DNA of 64,000 nt, taken from positions 1 to 64,000 of the forward strand of contig DASXYL010000082.1 of assembly GCA_036502575.1 (NCBI GenBank), in the 5' to 3' direction. Shown one piece after another: positions 35,848-44,531 of the stretch (positions are counted from its first letter, which is position 1; each line of letters starts with the position of its first letter). Made by a program: the position numbers and the translations under genes. This DNA comes from DASXRA01 sp036502575. Its GTDB lineage: Bacteria > Actinomycetota > Actinomycetes > Mycobacteriales > Jatrophihabitantaceae. The notes beneath the pieces are model-generated. The model did no database searches. It was not told where the DNA came from and was given only the letters and a program-made list of their open reading frames with translations.

Positions 35848-37077
35848 TCAGCTGGTTGAGAACCCGCGCAGGCAGTCGACCATCAGGGCCAATGCCTCGC
35901 TCCACTGACCTTCGTCGCGCGCGTAACACGCCCGGAAGTGACCGACACCCCTCGGTCCGAATTGGTAGCCCGGCGATATCACGACTCGCGCCTGCCGTTG
36001 GAGCGCGGCTGCGATCTGTTCATCAGTTCGCCCGAGCGCCGATACGTCAGGAAAGACGTAGGCTGTGCCCTGGCCCGGCATGAGCCTCAGGCCGGGCACC
36101 TCGAGCAGCGCGGACACCGTGAGCTGCCGGAGCTTGTCCAGCTCGGCGATCCGGTTCGCGACGAATTCGACGTCGTCGACCAGCCACCGCTTGAGCAACT
36201 GCTGCGCGTAGGCAGGAGCTCGCAGCGCGCTCAGTGTCAAGGTTTGTTCGACGGCCGACATCACGTCGGCCGGGCCGTTCAGCACCCCGATGCGGTAGCC
36301 CGTCAGGGATTCCGTCTTCGACGGACCGAGGACGGTGATACAGCGATCGGCCATGCCCTCCACGGCCGCCAGGTGCTGATACTCGACCCCGGGGTAGACC
36401 AGGCGGCAGTAGAGCTGATCGACCAGGACGCGGAAGGGGCCGGCGACCGCGCGATCGGCTATGCCCTGCAGGGTCGCCGCGTCATACACCGCACCAGTCG
36501 GGTTGTTGGGGTTGGAGAAGACGAGCAGCTTCGGCTTTTGCGGGAGCAGGCGATCGACGGCGTCCAGGTCGAGCGATGAGGACTCACTGCCGGCAAGCAC
36601 GGGGATGCGTTCGACCTGTGCCCCCGCAAACGCCAGCATGCGCTCGACGAACAGGTAGTCCGGATCAGCGACCATCACCAGATCGCCCTCGTCGATCAAA
36701 GCAGTCATGGTGCAGAACAGTGCGGCTTGCGAGCCGGGGGTGAGCAGGAGGTTCGGCCGGTCCACCGGTACGCCCATCAGCTTGCTCACGCTCTCGCTCA
36801 GAACGTCCAGTACCGCCGGATGACCGCGATAGGGCGTGTAGGCCAGCGAACCGTCTCGCGCGGCGGCGGCGAGGCATTCCGCTGCCCACTCCGGCGCCGG
36901 GAAGCGGGTGTTGTCGAAGTGCGTCACGTCCAGGAGATCTGGGCTGCCGCCCGTCAGGCCCAGCCCGACGTCGGCCCCTCGCACGGACGTGGCTCGGCCG
37001 GTGCGGCGACCGGGGATGTGGCTGCGCAGCAGGCGCGCGTTCTCGGCGGGTGGAAGGTCGGCAGGCGACGCGGTCAT
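35848..37077 (-). CDS. PLP-dependent aminotransferase, class I/II
   Basis: 409 residues. PLP residues: Asn in FSNPNNPTG, Asp in VLVDQLYCRLVYP, Lys in GPSKTESLTGYRIG, and the carboxylate-binding Arg in HFRACYA near the C-terminus. It transfers an amino group from an amino acid to an oxoacid; the substrate cannot be told. It is 19 bases downstream of the second GntR gene and likely co-transcribed with it. A 145-base gap separates it from the GntR operon of system 1. Confidence 0.92.
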   Translation of the reverse strand: MTASPADLPPAENARLLRSHIPGRRTGRATSVRGADVGLGLTGGSPDLLDVTHFDNTRFPAPEWAAECLAAAARDGSLAYTPYRGHPAVLDVLSESVSKLMGVPVDRPNLLLTPGSQAALFCTMTALIDEGDLVMVADPDYLFVERMLAFAGAQVERIPVLAGSESSSLDLDAVDRLLPQKPKLLVFSNPNNPTGAVYDAATLQGIADRAVAGPFRVLVDQLYCRLVYPGVEYQHLAAVEGMADRCITVLGPSKTESLTGYRIGVLNGPADVMSAVEQTLTLSALRAPAYAQQLLKRWLVDDVEFVANRIAELDKLRQLTVSALLEVPGLRLMPGQGTAYVFPDVSALGRTDEQIAAALQRQARVVISPGYQFGPRGVGHFRACYARDEGQWSEALALMVDCLRGFSTS

Positions 37078-37096
37078 CGTGCAGTGCTCTCCAGAG

Positions 37097-37810
37097 TCAT
37101 ACCCGTTCGCGGTCCGGTTGGGTGATAGTCGCGAACTTCTCGGGAACCTCCTCCGGCGCCTCGTAGGTCGCCAGCAGCCGCAGGTAACCGCCCGCGATGT
37201 GTCGGTTGATAGCCGACACGGCTCGTCCTGGCTCTCCCGCGGCCAGGATCGTCAGCAGTTCCTCGTGTTCGTTGACCACGATCTCGTGATAGTCCTCGGA
37301 CACAGCACGCCTGGTCAGCAGGTAGAGCGCCGCCTGCGACTTGATCGTCGTCCAGGCCGCGTAGAGGCGGTCGTGGGAAGCGATCTTGAAAACTTTGTCG
37401 TGGAAGTCGATGTCCAGCCGGACCAGCCGCTCGTGTTCCTTGGCGGATACGTTCTCGCGCATCTCCTCCACGATCGCGGTCAGTTCGCGATGTCCAGCGT
37501 CGTCGAGCCTCGCGCAGGCGGCGGCCCAGGCCAGCTCCTCCAGCGCCGCCCGCAAGGTGGCCAGTTCCCTGGTGTCCTGCGGGGACAGCTGGACCACGGC
37601 CGCGCCCCGATGCGGGGTCAGGGTGACCAGACCTTCGCCGGCCAGCCGGATCAGGCCTTCGCGGACGGGTGCCCGGCTGACCGACAGAGCTTGTGCGAGC
37701 TCGGTCTCGCTGAGCTTTTGGCCTTGCCGGAGCCGGCCGGTGAGGATCTCTTCCCGGATGCGGCTCACGACCTCTTCGGGCAGGACCGTGTGCGCGAGTG
37801 GCTTCATCAT
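37097..37810 (-). CDS. GntR/FCD-family regulator, second
   Basis: 237 residues from ATG 37810 (MMKPLAHTVLPEEVV), with GGA 6 bases upstream. Winged helix LSETELAQALSVSRAPVREGLIRLAGEGLV and FCD domain with RLDIDFHDKVFK, VNEHEELLTIL and RHIAGGYLR. It resembles the system 1 GntR regulator along its length (for instance ...SVSRAPVREGLIRL versus ...GVSRGPVREALLRL), so the two are paralogues. Divergent from the DUF1028-amidase pair (110 bases); the TTGTCGACAA site between them may control both directions. Confidence 0.92.
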   Translation of the reverse strand: MMKPLAHTVLPEEVVSRIREEILTGRLRQGQKLSETELAQALSVSRAPVREGLIRLAGEGLVTLTPHRGAAVVQLSPQDTRELATLRAALEELAWAAACARLDDAGHRELTAIVEEMRENVSAKEHERLVRLDIDFHDKVFKIASHDRLYAAWTTIKSQAALYLLTRRAVSEDYHEIVVNEHEELLTILAAGEPGRAVSAINRHIAGGYLRLLATYEAPEEVPEKFATITQPDRERV

Positions 37811-37820
37811 TATCCTTTGC

Positions 37821-37830
37821 TTGTCGACAA
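37821..37830. promoter_or_regulatory. Likely GntR operator core between divergent genes
   Basis: TTGTCGACAA, the same perfect 10-bp core as in the 20-bp palindrome at 35721. It lies 11 bases before the GntR ATG 37810 and about 90 bases before the divergent DUF1028 gene. Near-repeats CGACGGTCGATGGTCGACG follow to 37850. Either or both GntR proteins could bind. Confidence 0.6.
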
Positions 37831-37920
37831 TCGACGGTCGATGGTCGACGTGTGTAGCATGCCAGAGATCTTCTGGAGACGCACGCACGGACCCTCCGGG
37901 AGGCCTCACGAGCCGGGCTC

Positions 37921-38829
37921 GTGGGCGCCGAGGAAAGGAGCGACCTGACGTTCTCCGTTCTGTTGCGCGACCCGGCGACCGGCGAGATCGGAGCAGGGGT
38001 CGCGTCGCGGTTCCTTGCCGCCGGGGCCCTCGTCCTGCACGCGCGCGCCGACAGCGGCGCAGTTGCGACCCAGGCCCTGGTCAACGTGTCCTTCGGACCC
38101 AACGGGCTTCGCCTGCTCGAGCAGGGGCTGGCGGCCGACGAGGTTGCGGCGCGACTGATAGGCGAGGACGAACTGCCCGAGCGCCGCCAACTGGCCGTCC
38201 TGGACCGCGGCGGCCGATCCGCGGCGCACACCGGTACGGGCTGCCAGCCGACCGCGCATCAGCTGGTCGGTCCGGGCTTCGCGGCGCTGGGAAACGTGCT
38301 CACCGGTATCGAGGTCGTTCAAAACATGGCCGAGGCGCTCGCCACGCACGTCTCCGGTACGCCGATGGCACCCACGATTCTGGCCGCGCTGCACGCCGGC
38401 AACGCAGCCGGTGGGGATCGCCGGGGGCGACAATCCGCAGCCGTGCTGGTCGTACGTGCCGGAGGCGGCTACGGCGGGACGACCGATCGAGTGGTCGATC
38501 TCCGCGTGGACGACCACGTCGATCCGATCCCCGAGCTCGGCCGCCTACTTGCCCTGCACACTGCCATCTTCACCCGCCCGGACGAGGCTGATCTCGTGCC
38601 GCTGGAAGGCGAGGTACGGACGGAGGTGAGCGGATTGCTGCGCTCGGTCGCGGAGGAGCCCTTCGACGGCGCCGACGACGATCAACTGTGGCAAGCGCTC
38701 GACAGCTGGGCCGGTCGCGAGAATCTCGAAGAGCGACTCATCCGTCCGAGATCCGTGGATCCGGTCCTCGTCCAGGCACTACGCCGTGCCGCCAACGAGA
38801 AGATGGCCCGCGAGACGTCCGCCACCTGA
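37921..38829 (+). CDS. DUF1028 protein (Ntn-hydrolase-like)
   Basis: 302 residues from GTG 37921. LTFSVLLRDPATGEIGAGVASRFLAAGALV and GAVATQALVNVSFGPNGL are the typical start of DUF1028 proteins, which have an Ntn-hydrolase-like fold and often sit with peptide or amide catabolic genes; function not fixed. A strong AGGAAAGGAG at 37931-37940 lies inside the GTG reading and only 4 bases before a CTG (37945) that begins right at LTFSVLL, so a CTG start is possible. Followed by an amidase gene on the same strand. Confidence 0.85.
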   Translation: MGAEERSDLTFSVLLRDPATGEIGAGVASRFLAAGALVLHARADSGAVATQALVNVSFGPNGLRLLEQGLAADEVAARLIGEDELPERRQLAVLDRGGRSAAHTGTGCQPTAHQLVGPGFAALGNVLTGIEVVQNMAEALATHVSGTPMAPTILAALHAGNAAGGDRRGRQSAAVLVVRAGGGYGGTTDRVVDLRVDDHVDPIPELGRLLALHTAIFTRPDEADLVPLEGEVRTEVSGLLRSVAEEPFDGADDDQLWQALDSWAGRENLEERLIRPRSVDPVLVQALRRAANEKMARETSAT

Positions 38830-38861
38830 TCGCCCAACCCGTTCGGCCCGAGGAGTTCGCG

Positions 38862-40301
38862 TTGACGCTGCATCAGACAGACACCGAGATCGACCGTTGG
38901 TCGGCTTTTGGATTGGCCGCGGCGATACACGACGGCTCGTTGAGCGCGCTCGGCCTGCTCGGGGTGTGCCGACGCCGGGTCGAGGTCGGCAACGAGCAGT
39001 TGAACGCATTTGTTCACCTCGACTGGGCGCTGGCCGAGTCGCTGGCTCGACAGGTCGACGAGGATGTTCGACTCGGCCGCGACGTCGGTCCGCTGGCCGG
39101 TGTTCCCTTCGCCGTCAAGGAAACCGAACACTGCGCGGGCATGCCGACCCGGTACGGCAGCTTGCTGTACGCGGATGCGCTTCCGGCGACCGCTGACTCG
39201 CCGCACGTCGCGCGGCTCCGGCAAGCCGGGGCGATCCCGATCGGCAAGACAGCGTCTCCGGAGTTCATGAGCGGCTTGCTCACCGAGAGTCCGGCCAATG
39301 GAGTGACACGCAACCCGTGGAACACCGACATGACGCCGGGCGGATCCAGTGGTGGCTCCGCGGCCGCGGTAGCAAGCGGGATGGTGCCGTTCGCGACCGG
39401 GTCCGACGGTGGCGGATCGCTCCGCATCCCGGCTGCCTTTTGTGGCCTGGTCGGACTGAAGACGACCTTCGGTCTGATACCGGATCCCGATCGCGAGCCG
39501 TCATTGACGTCCTGCGTCGGTGTACTGACCTGGGATGTGGAGGACACAGCTCGGCTGGTGGCCATCATGGCCGGACCCATCGACGCCGACATCGTGGCCT
39601 CAGCCCGTCCGCAGTCGGACCTCGCGTCGGCCATGGCCGCGATCCAGTTGTCCGGCGTGACTGTCTCGTACCAGCCCAACTTGTGCGGTGCCGGCGCGAC
39701 GCCAGAGATTGCGGCTGCCTGCGACGCCGCTTTGGCTTCCTTCGCGAACGCTCATGGGCTGGTGGCGGATCAGGGTGAGCGACGGATCGACTTCGACTGC
39801 AACGAGCTGTTCGTCGGGGTGTGCGCGCTCGACTCGTACACGATGATGCAACGGCATTCGATCGAGCCCGATAGCGATGTCATTGCCAGTTACGTGCGGG
39901 CCCGCATCGAGAATTCGACATCGGTCACGCCTACCGAGTTGGCTGCGTATCACCTCCGACGTGCGGAGCTCACCGCCACCTTTGCCGACTGGTTCTCCAC
40001 GATTGACCTGCTGCTGGCCCCGACCCTCTCGACGGTGGAGGTTCCTGCCGCGGGCCCGCAGCCGACCAAGGTCGAAGGCCAGGAACTCCAAGGTCCGGCA
40101 GCGGCGGCACCGATAACTCGCCTGGCCAATCTGGTCGGCCTTCCCTGCGTATCCGTGCCGATCGGGGTGACCAGCACCGGCTTGCCGATCGGAATGCAGA
40201 TCATGGCTCGGCGCCACGAGGATGCGCTGGCCCTACGGGCCGGCGCCGAGCTCATGGCCCTGAACCCCATCACCCGACCGCGCCCGATCGTCGCCGTCTA
40301 G
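38862..40301 (+). CDS. Amidase (amidase-signature family), island copy 1
   Basis: 479 residues from TTG 38862, chosen because AGGAG at 38851-38855 sits 6 bases upstream and no ATG or GTG is better placed. Ser-cisSer-Lys triad: Lys in GVPFAVKETEHCAGM, serines in GGSSGGSAAAVASG and GSDGGGSLRIPAAFCG. Length normal. Probably in an operon with the DUF1028 gene 32 bases upstream and hydrolysing an amide taken up by the importers. Substrate unknown. Confidence 0.9.
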   Translation: MTLHQTDTEIDRWSAFGLAAAIHDGSLSALGLLGVCRRRVEVGNEQLNAFVHLDWALAESLARQVDEDVRLGRDVGPLAGVPFAVKETEHCAGMPTRYGSLLYADALPATADSPHVARLRQAGAIPIGKTASPEFMSGLLTESPANGVTRNPWNTDMTPGGSSGGSAAAVASGMVPFATGSDGGGSLRIPAAFCGLVGLKTTFGLIPDPDREPSLTSCVGVLTWDVEDTARLVAIMAGPIDADIVASARPQSDLASAMAAIQLSGVTVSYQPNLCGAGATPEIAAACDAALASFANAHGLVADQGERRIDFDCNELFVGVCALDSYTMMQRHSIEPDSDVIASYVRARIENSTSVTPTELAAYHLRRAELTATFADWFSTIDLLLAPTLSTVEVPAAGPQPTKVEGQELQGPAAAAPITRLANLVGLPCVSVPIGVTSTGLPIGMQIMARRHEDALALRAGAELMALNPITRPRPIVAV

Positions 40302-40324
40302 TCCCGGTCGGCCGGCCGATCGAG

Positions 40325-41083
40325 TCAGCGAAGGTAGGAGGCTCCGTTCACGTCGAGAACCGTGCCGCTGACCCAGTCCGGCGCGTCGGTCGCCAGCCAG
40401 GCGACGGTGGCGGCGACGTCGTTCGGTGTGGCGACGCGACCGAACGGGCTCTGCGCGCGCACCGCGTCGCCGTCCGGACCCTCCAGTACGGCGCGGGCCA
40501 TCTCGGTGTCGACGAAGCCGGGTGCGACCGCGGCCGCGATGATGCCGTGCGGCGCCAGTGCGACGGCCAGAGATTGCGTCATGGCGTGCAGCCCCGCCTT
40601 GCTGGCACCGTAGGCAGGCGTGACCGGTTCACCGCGATACGCGCCGCGCGAGCCGACGCTGATCAGGCGGCCGCCCGCCGGACCCCGCTCGCGGTGCAGC
40701 AGGTGGTCGACCGTCAGCCAGGCCAGATTCGCCGGCGCGACCAGATTGAGGTCGAGAGTCTCGCGCCACGCCTGCTGCCAACGGGGGTAGTCGGTGGCAT
40801 CGATGGGGTGCGCGGTGTAGACGCCGGCGTTGGTGATCAGTACGTCGAGGTCCCCCAGGCCGTCGACGACCTCGGCGACGACGCGCGCGCAGGCGTCCGG
40901 GGCGGTGAGGTCGCCGGTGACGACAACGTGTCCGCTGCCGGGCAGGGCATCCCGTACGCGATTCGCGGACGCGGTGTCGCGCCCGGCGTGCACCGCGACT
41001 CGGTGCCCGGCCGCGGCCAGCGCTTGGGCCACGGCGGCTCCGATGCCGCGGCTCGCTCCCGTCACCAGGCTGCAGGTCGCCAC
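40325..41083 (-). CDS. SDR-family oxidoreductase
   Basis: 252 residues. Classical SDR with TGASRGIGAAV cofactor loop, NAG motif in ITNAGVYT, Ser in ISVGSRGAY and YGASK catalytic pair. Ends ASYLR. GTG 41083 start. It converges with the amidase gene (23-base gap) and is divergent from the cysteine-desulfurase-like gene (63 bases). Unlike the three SDRs at 45.8-48.1 kb it stands alone, so it may serve a separate step. Confidence 0.9.
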   Translation of the reverse strand: MATCSLVTGASRGIGAAVAQALAAAGHRVAVHAGRDTASANRVRDALPGSGHVVVTGDLTAPDACARVVAEVVDGLGDLDVLITNAGVYTAHPIDATDYPRWQQAWRETLDLNLVAPANLAWLTVDHLLHRERGPAGGRLISVGSRGAYRGEPVTPAYGASKAGLHAMTQSLAVALAPHGIIAAAVAPGFVDTEMARAVLEGPDGDAVRAQSPFGRVATPNDVAATVAWLATDAPDWVSGTVLDVNGASYLR

Positions 41084-41146
41084 GGCCGGGACGCTACCGG
41101 CCGCCAGGCAGGATCATGAGACGACGCGGCGTGAAAGAGTTGTGAC

Positions 41147-42343
41147 ATGACCTTCGATGTCGCCGCGGTGCGTGCCCGGTTCCCTGCGCTGGCCGCCGGA
41201 GCGGCGCACTTCGACGGGCCAGGCGGCTCGCAGACACCGGACGTGGTCGCCCGCGCCGTCCACGACACGCTGGTCGCGCCGATCGCGAACCGCGGCACCG
41301 TGACTCGGGCCGAACGCAACGCCGAGGCCGTTGTGAACGCGGCCCGGTCGGCGATGGCCGACCTGCTCGGTGCCGACCCGCGGGGCATCGTGTTCGGGCG
41401 CAGCATGACCCAGCTGACCTTCGACGTCGCGCGAGCGCTGGCCAAGACCTGGTCGGCGGGTGACGAGGTCGTGGTCAGCCGGCTCGACCACGACGCCAAC
41501 GTGCGTCCCTGGGTGATCGCGGCCGAGAACGCCGGCGCCACCGTGCGGTGGATCGACTTCGACCCCGCGTCCACCGAGCTCACCGTCCAGCACGTCGTCG
41601 ATCAGCTCGGCGGGCGCACCCGTCTGGTCGCACTGACCGGTGCGTCGAACCTGATCGGCACCCGTCCCGACCTCGCGGCGGTAGCCGATCAGGTGCACCG
41701 CGCCGGCGCCCTGTTCTACGTCGACGGAGTGCACCTCACCGCGCACGCCGGCATCGACGTCACGGCGCTCGGTGCGGACTTCTTCGCCTGCTCGCCGTAC
41801 AAGTTCTTCGGCCCGCACTGCGGAGTCGTGGCCGCGAGCCCCGACCTGCTGGAGAGCCTGCGCCCGGACAAGCTCCGGCCCTCGACCGACGCGGTCCCGG
41901 AACGCTTCGAGCTCGGCACCCTGCCCTACGAGTTGCTGGCCGGGACGACGGCGGCGGTCGACTTCATCGCGAACCTGGCCGGCACCACCGGCGAGAGGCG
42001 CCGGCGCATCCTCGCGTCGATGCAGGCCGTCGACCAGCACGAGGACACGCTGCGGCAGCGCATCGAGCGCACCCTCGCCGACCTGGACGCCGTCACGCTG
42101 CACTCGCGGGCCCCGAGCCGCACGCCGACGCTGCTCCTCACTTTCGAAGGCCGAACCGCGCAGGACGCCTACCGGTTCCTCGGCGAGCTCGACGTCAACG
42201 CACCGGCCGGGACGTTCTACGCCTACGAGCCCGCGCGCCGACTCGGCCTCGACGATGGCGGACTGCGGGTCGGCCTGGCGCCCTACACATCCGACTCGGA
42301 CGTGGATCGGCTGCTCGACGGGCTCACCAAGTTCCTCGGCTGA
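41147..42343 (+). CDS. Cysteine desulfurase-like aminotransferase class V protein
   Basis: 398 residues. PLP class V fold: GRSMTQLTFDVARAL, SRLDHDANVRPW, VDGVHLTAHAGIDVTALGADFFACSPYKFFGPHCGVV, with the PLP lysine in SPYKFFGPH. The family includes cysteine desulfurase-like proteins found in amino acid degradation genes; a mobile Cys loop at the end is not seen, so true desulfurase activity is uncertain. ATG 41147. The 3' end overlaps the convergent threonine-dehydratase-like gene by 61 bases. Confidence 0.88.
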   Translation: MTFDVAAVRARFPALAAGAAHFDGPGGSQTPDVVARAVHDTLVAPIANRGTVTRAERNAEAVVNAARSAMADLLGADPRGIVFGRSMTQLTFDVARALAKTWSAGDEVVVSRLDHDANVRPWVIAAENAGATVRWIDFDPASTELTVQHVVDQLGGRTRLVALTGASNLIGTRPDLAAVADQVHRAGALFYVDGVHLTAHAGIDVTALGADFFACSPYKFFGPHCGVVAASPDLLESLRPDKLRPSTDAVPERFELGTLPYELLAGTTAAVDFIANLAGTTGERRRRILASMQAVDQHEDTLRQRIERTLADLDAVTLHSRAPSRTPTLLLTFEGRTAQDAYRFLGELDVNAPAGTFYAYEPARRLGLDDGGLRVGLAPYTSDSDVDRLLDGLTKFLG

Positions 42344-43329
42344 GCGCCGGGCACCTCCAGGATCAGCTGGGCGAGAACGTCCGGCGCGATGTTGCCGCCG
42401 CTCACGACCGCAACGAACCGCCCCGTCGCGGGTAGCTGATCGGCGCGATGCTGATAGGCCGCCGTCGTCACCGCTCCGGAGGGCTCCGCGACGAGGCGCG
42501 CATCCCTGGCCAGGGTGCGCACAGCGTCGCGGATCTCGTCCTCCGTGACCGTCACGATGCCGTCGACGTAGCGGCGGATCTGCCGCCATGGGATCGCCCC
42601 GACCGAAGTGGTGCGCAGACCGTCAGCGATGGTGCGGTAGGTGTCCGCGGCGCTCCACTCCACTCGGTGGCCGCGGCGGAACGACTCAGCGGCGTCGGCG
42701 GCCAGTTCCGGCTCGACGCCGATGACCAGGGTCCGCGGCGACAGCGCCTTCACGGCCGTGGCAATCCCACCGATCAGCCCCCCGCCGCTGACGGGGACGA
42801 GCACCACGTCGAGGTCGGGTAAGTCCTCAGAGACTTCCAGGCCGACCGTGCCCTGGCCGGCGACCACGGCGGCGTCGTCGTACGGCGGCACCATCACGAA
42901 GGCGTGCTCGGCCGCGAGCTCCCCGGCGCGGCTGTCCCGCTGGTCCGGGGTCACGATCACCACCTCGGCACCGAGGGCACGAACCGCGGCTATCTTGGCC
43001 TCGGGCGCGGCGTCCGGCATTACGATCGTCGCCCGCAGGCCGAGCTCGCGCGCCACCCACGCGACTGCGCGGGCGTGGTTGCCGCTCGAATGCGTGACGA
43101 CACCGCGAGCGCGGGCTTCGTCGAGTCGTTGCAGGATCGCGTTGTAGGCGCCGCGCAGCTTGAAGGCACCCGTCGGCTGAAGCGACTCGGCCTTCAGCCA
43201 CAGAGGCCGATCGGGGTCGGCCGCGGCGAACGGCAGCAGCGGCGTCCGCACGACTCGCCCACGCACACGCTCGGCGGCGGCTCGTACGTCAGCCAAGGTG
43301 ACGATCGGCTCGTCGAGGGGCTCCGTCAT
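42283..43329 (-). CDS. Threonine/serine dehydratase-like enzyme (PLP, type II)
   Basis: 348 residues from ATG 43329, overlapping the CoA-transferase stop as ATGA. PLP lysine in QPTGAFKLRGAYN, substrate-binding SSGNHARAVAW, phosphate-binding loop SGGGLIGGIATA, and a final VVSGGNIAP. It deaminates beta-hydroxy amino acids, giving a 2-oxoacid via an imine, which fits RidA in the same island. Catalytic domain only; no regulatory ACT domain, so it is a catabolic-type enzyme. Last gene of the 18-gene operon. Confidence 0.92.
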   Translation of the reverse strand: MTEPLDEPIVTLADVRAAAERVRGRVVRTPLLPFAAADPDRPLWLKAESLQPTGAFKLRGAYNAILQRLDEARARGVVTHSSGNHARAVAWVARELGLRATIVMPDAAPEAKIAAVRALGAEVVIVTPDQRDSRAGELAAEHAFVMVPPYDDAAVVAGQGTVGLEVSEDLPDLDVVLVPVSGGGLIGGIATAVKALSPRTLVIGVEPELAADAAESFRRGHRVEWSAADTYRTIADGLRTTSVGAIPWRQIRRYVDGIVTVTEDEIRDAVRTLARDARLVAEPSGAVTTAAYQHRADQLPATGRFVAVVSGGNIAPDVLAQLILEVPGAQPRNLVSPSSSRSTSESDV

Positions 43330-44531
43330 TGCGGAGCCTGGCCGAAGGCGCCGTTGTGGGCGAGGTCCTCGACCCGGGGCTCGTCGTACCCGAGCAGGTC
43401 GATCAGCACGGCGGCAGCGTCCTCGTGACGCATCGGAGCGCGCCGATACTCCGGCTCGTTGCTGCCTACCCGCACCGGACTGCGGACCTGCCGGATGGTG
43501 CCGAATCGGGGGTGCTCGGTCTCGACCACCATGCCGCGCTCGACGGTGTGTTCGTCGGCGAGTGCCTGCGACACTGAGTTCACCGGGCCGCACGGGACGC
43601 CAGCGGCGCGCAGCGCGTCGAGCCACTCCGCACTCGGGCGCGATGCGAACACCGCGTCGAGGATCGCGAGCAGCTCGGTCGCGTTGGACCGGCGGTCAGC
43701 GAAGGTCGCGAACCGCTCGTCGTTCGCAAGTTCCGGACGTCCGACGGCGACGGCCAGGCGCCGCCAGAACTTCTCCTTCGGACACGCCACCACGATCCAT
43801 CCCTCGCTGGCCCGGAACGCCTGGAACGGAACGAGCGACGGGTGGGCCGAATGGTGCGTCCGCGTGGGCTTGAAGTCCCCGTTGAGGTTCCAGATCGCCG
43901 GATAGGTCAACATCGAGATCGCGGTGTCGAACAGGCTCACGTCGCAGTCCATGCCCACGCCGTCGCGCCGCGCGGCGTGGACTCCGGCCAGGATCGCGAT
44001 CGCCGCGACGAGACCGCCTGAATAGTCGACGAGCGACAGACCGGACTTGGTGGGTGGCCCCGACGGTTCACCGGTGATGTCCATCCACCCGGACATTCCC
44101 TGCAGGATGTAGTCGTATCCCGGCTCGCTCGCTCGCGGACCCGTCATACCGAATCCCGTCAGAGCGCAACACACGATCCTCGGGTTCAGCTGCTCGAGGT
44201 CCTCGTAGGTGATGCCGATCTTCGCCGGTACGTCGCCGCGCAGGTTGGAGTACACCACGTCGCTCACCCGCACGAGATCCTCGAACACCGCACGGCCGGC
44301 TGGAGTGGTCAGATCGAGGCTGATGCTGCGCTTGTTCCGGTTGAACGCCTCGAAGAACAGGCTGTCCTCCGCATGCTGGTACGGCGGTACGTAGCGCCCG
44401 ATGTCACCACCGTTCGCCGGGTCCTCGATCTTGATCACGTCGGCGCCGAGGTCGGCCAGGTGCACGCTGCCGAACGGTCCCGCACCGTACTGTTCGAGCG
44501 CGACGACGCGAATGTCGGCCAGCGGTTTCAT
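43326..44531 (-). CDS. Class III CoA-transferase (CaiB/BaiF)
   Basis: 401 residues from ATG 44531, overlapping the methylaspartate ammonia-lyase stop as ATGA. The N-terminal ALEQYGAGPFGSVHLADLGADVIKIEDP is the CaiB/BaiF hallmark; the nucleophilic Asp lies in SGLSLVDYSGGLV. Such enzymes move CoA between carboxylic acids. Directly coupled to a methylaspartate ammonia-lyase, it may make mesaconyl-CoA; this substrate is inferred from the neighbour and from known succinyl-CoA:mesaconate CoA-transferases, which belong to this class. Confidence 0.9.
   Translation of the reverse strand: MKPLADIRVVALEQYGAGPFGSVHLADLGADVIKIEDPANGGDIGRYVPPYQHAEDSLFFEAFNRNKRSISLDLTTPAGRAVFEDLVRVSDVVYSNLRGDVPAKIGITYEDLEQLNPRIVCCALTGFGMTGPRASEPGYDYILQGMSGWMDITGEPSGPPTKSGLSLVDYSGGLVAAIAILAGVHAARRDGVGMDCDVSLFDTAISMLTYPAIWNLNGDFKPTRTHHSAHPSLVPFQAFRASEGWIVVACPKEKFWRRLAVAVGRPELANDERFATFADRRSNATELLAILDAVFASRPSAEWLDALRAAGVPCGPVNSVSQALADEHTVERGMVVETEHPRFGTIRQVRSPVRVGSNEPEYRRAPMRHEDAAAVLIDLLGYDEPRVEDLAHNGAFGQAPQ

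Noticed and set aside
40302..40324. TCGGCCGGCCGA palindrome between convergent genes
   Set aside because: A 12-bp GC palindrome without loop or T tract is expected by chance at this base composition.
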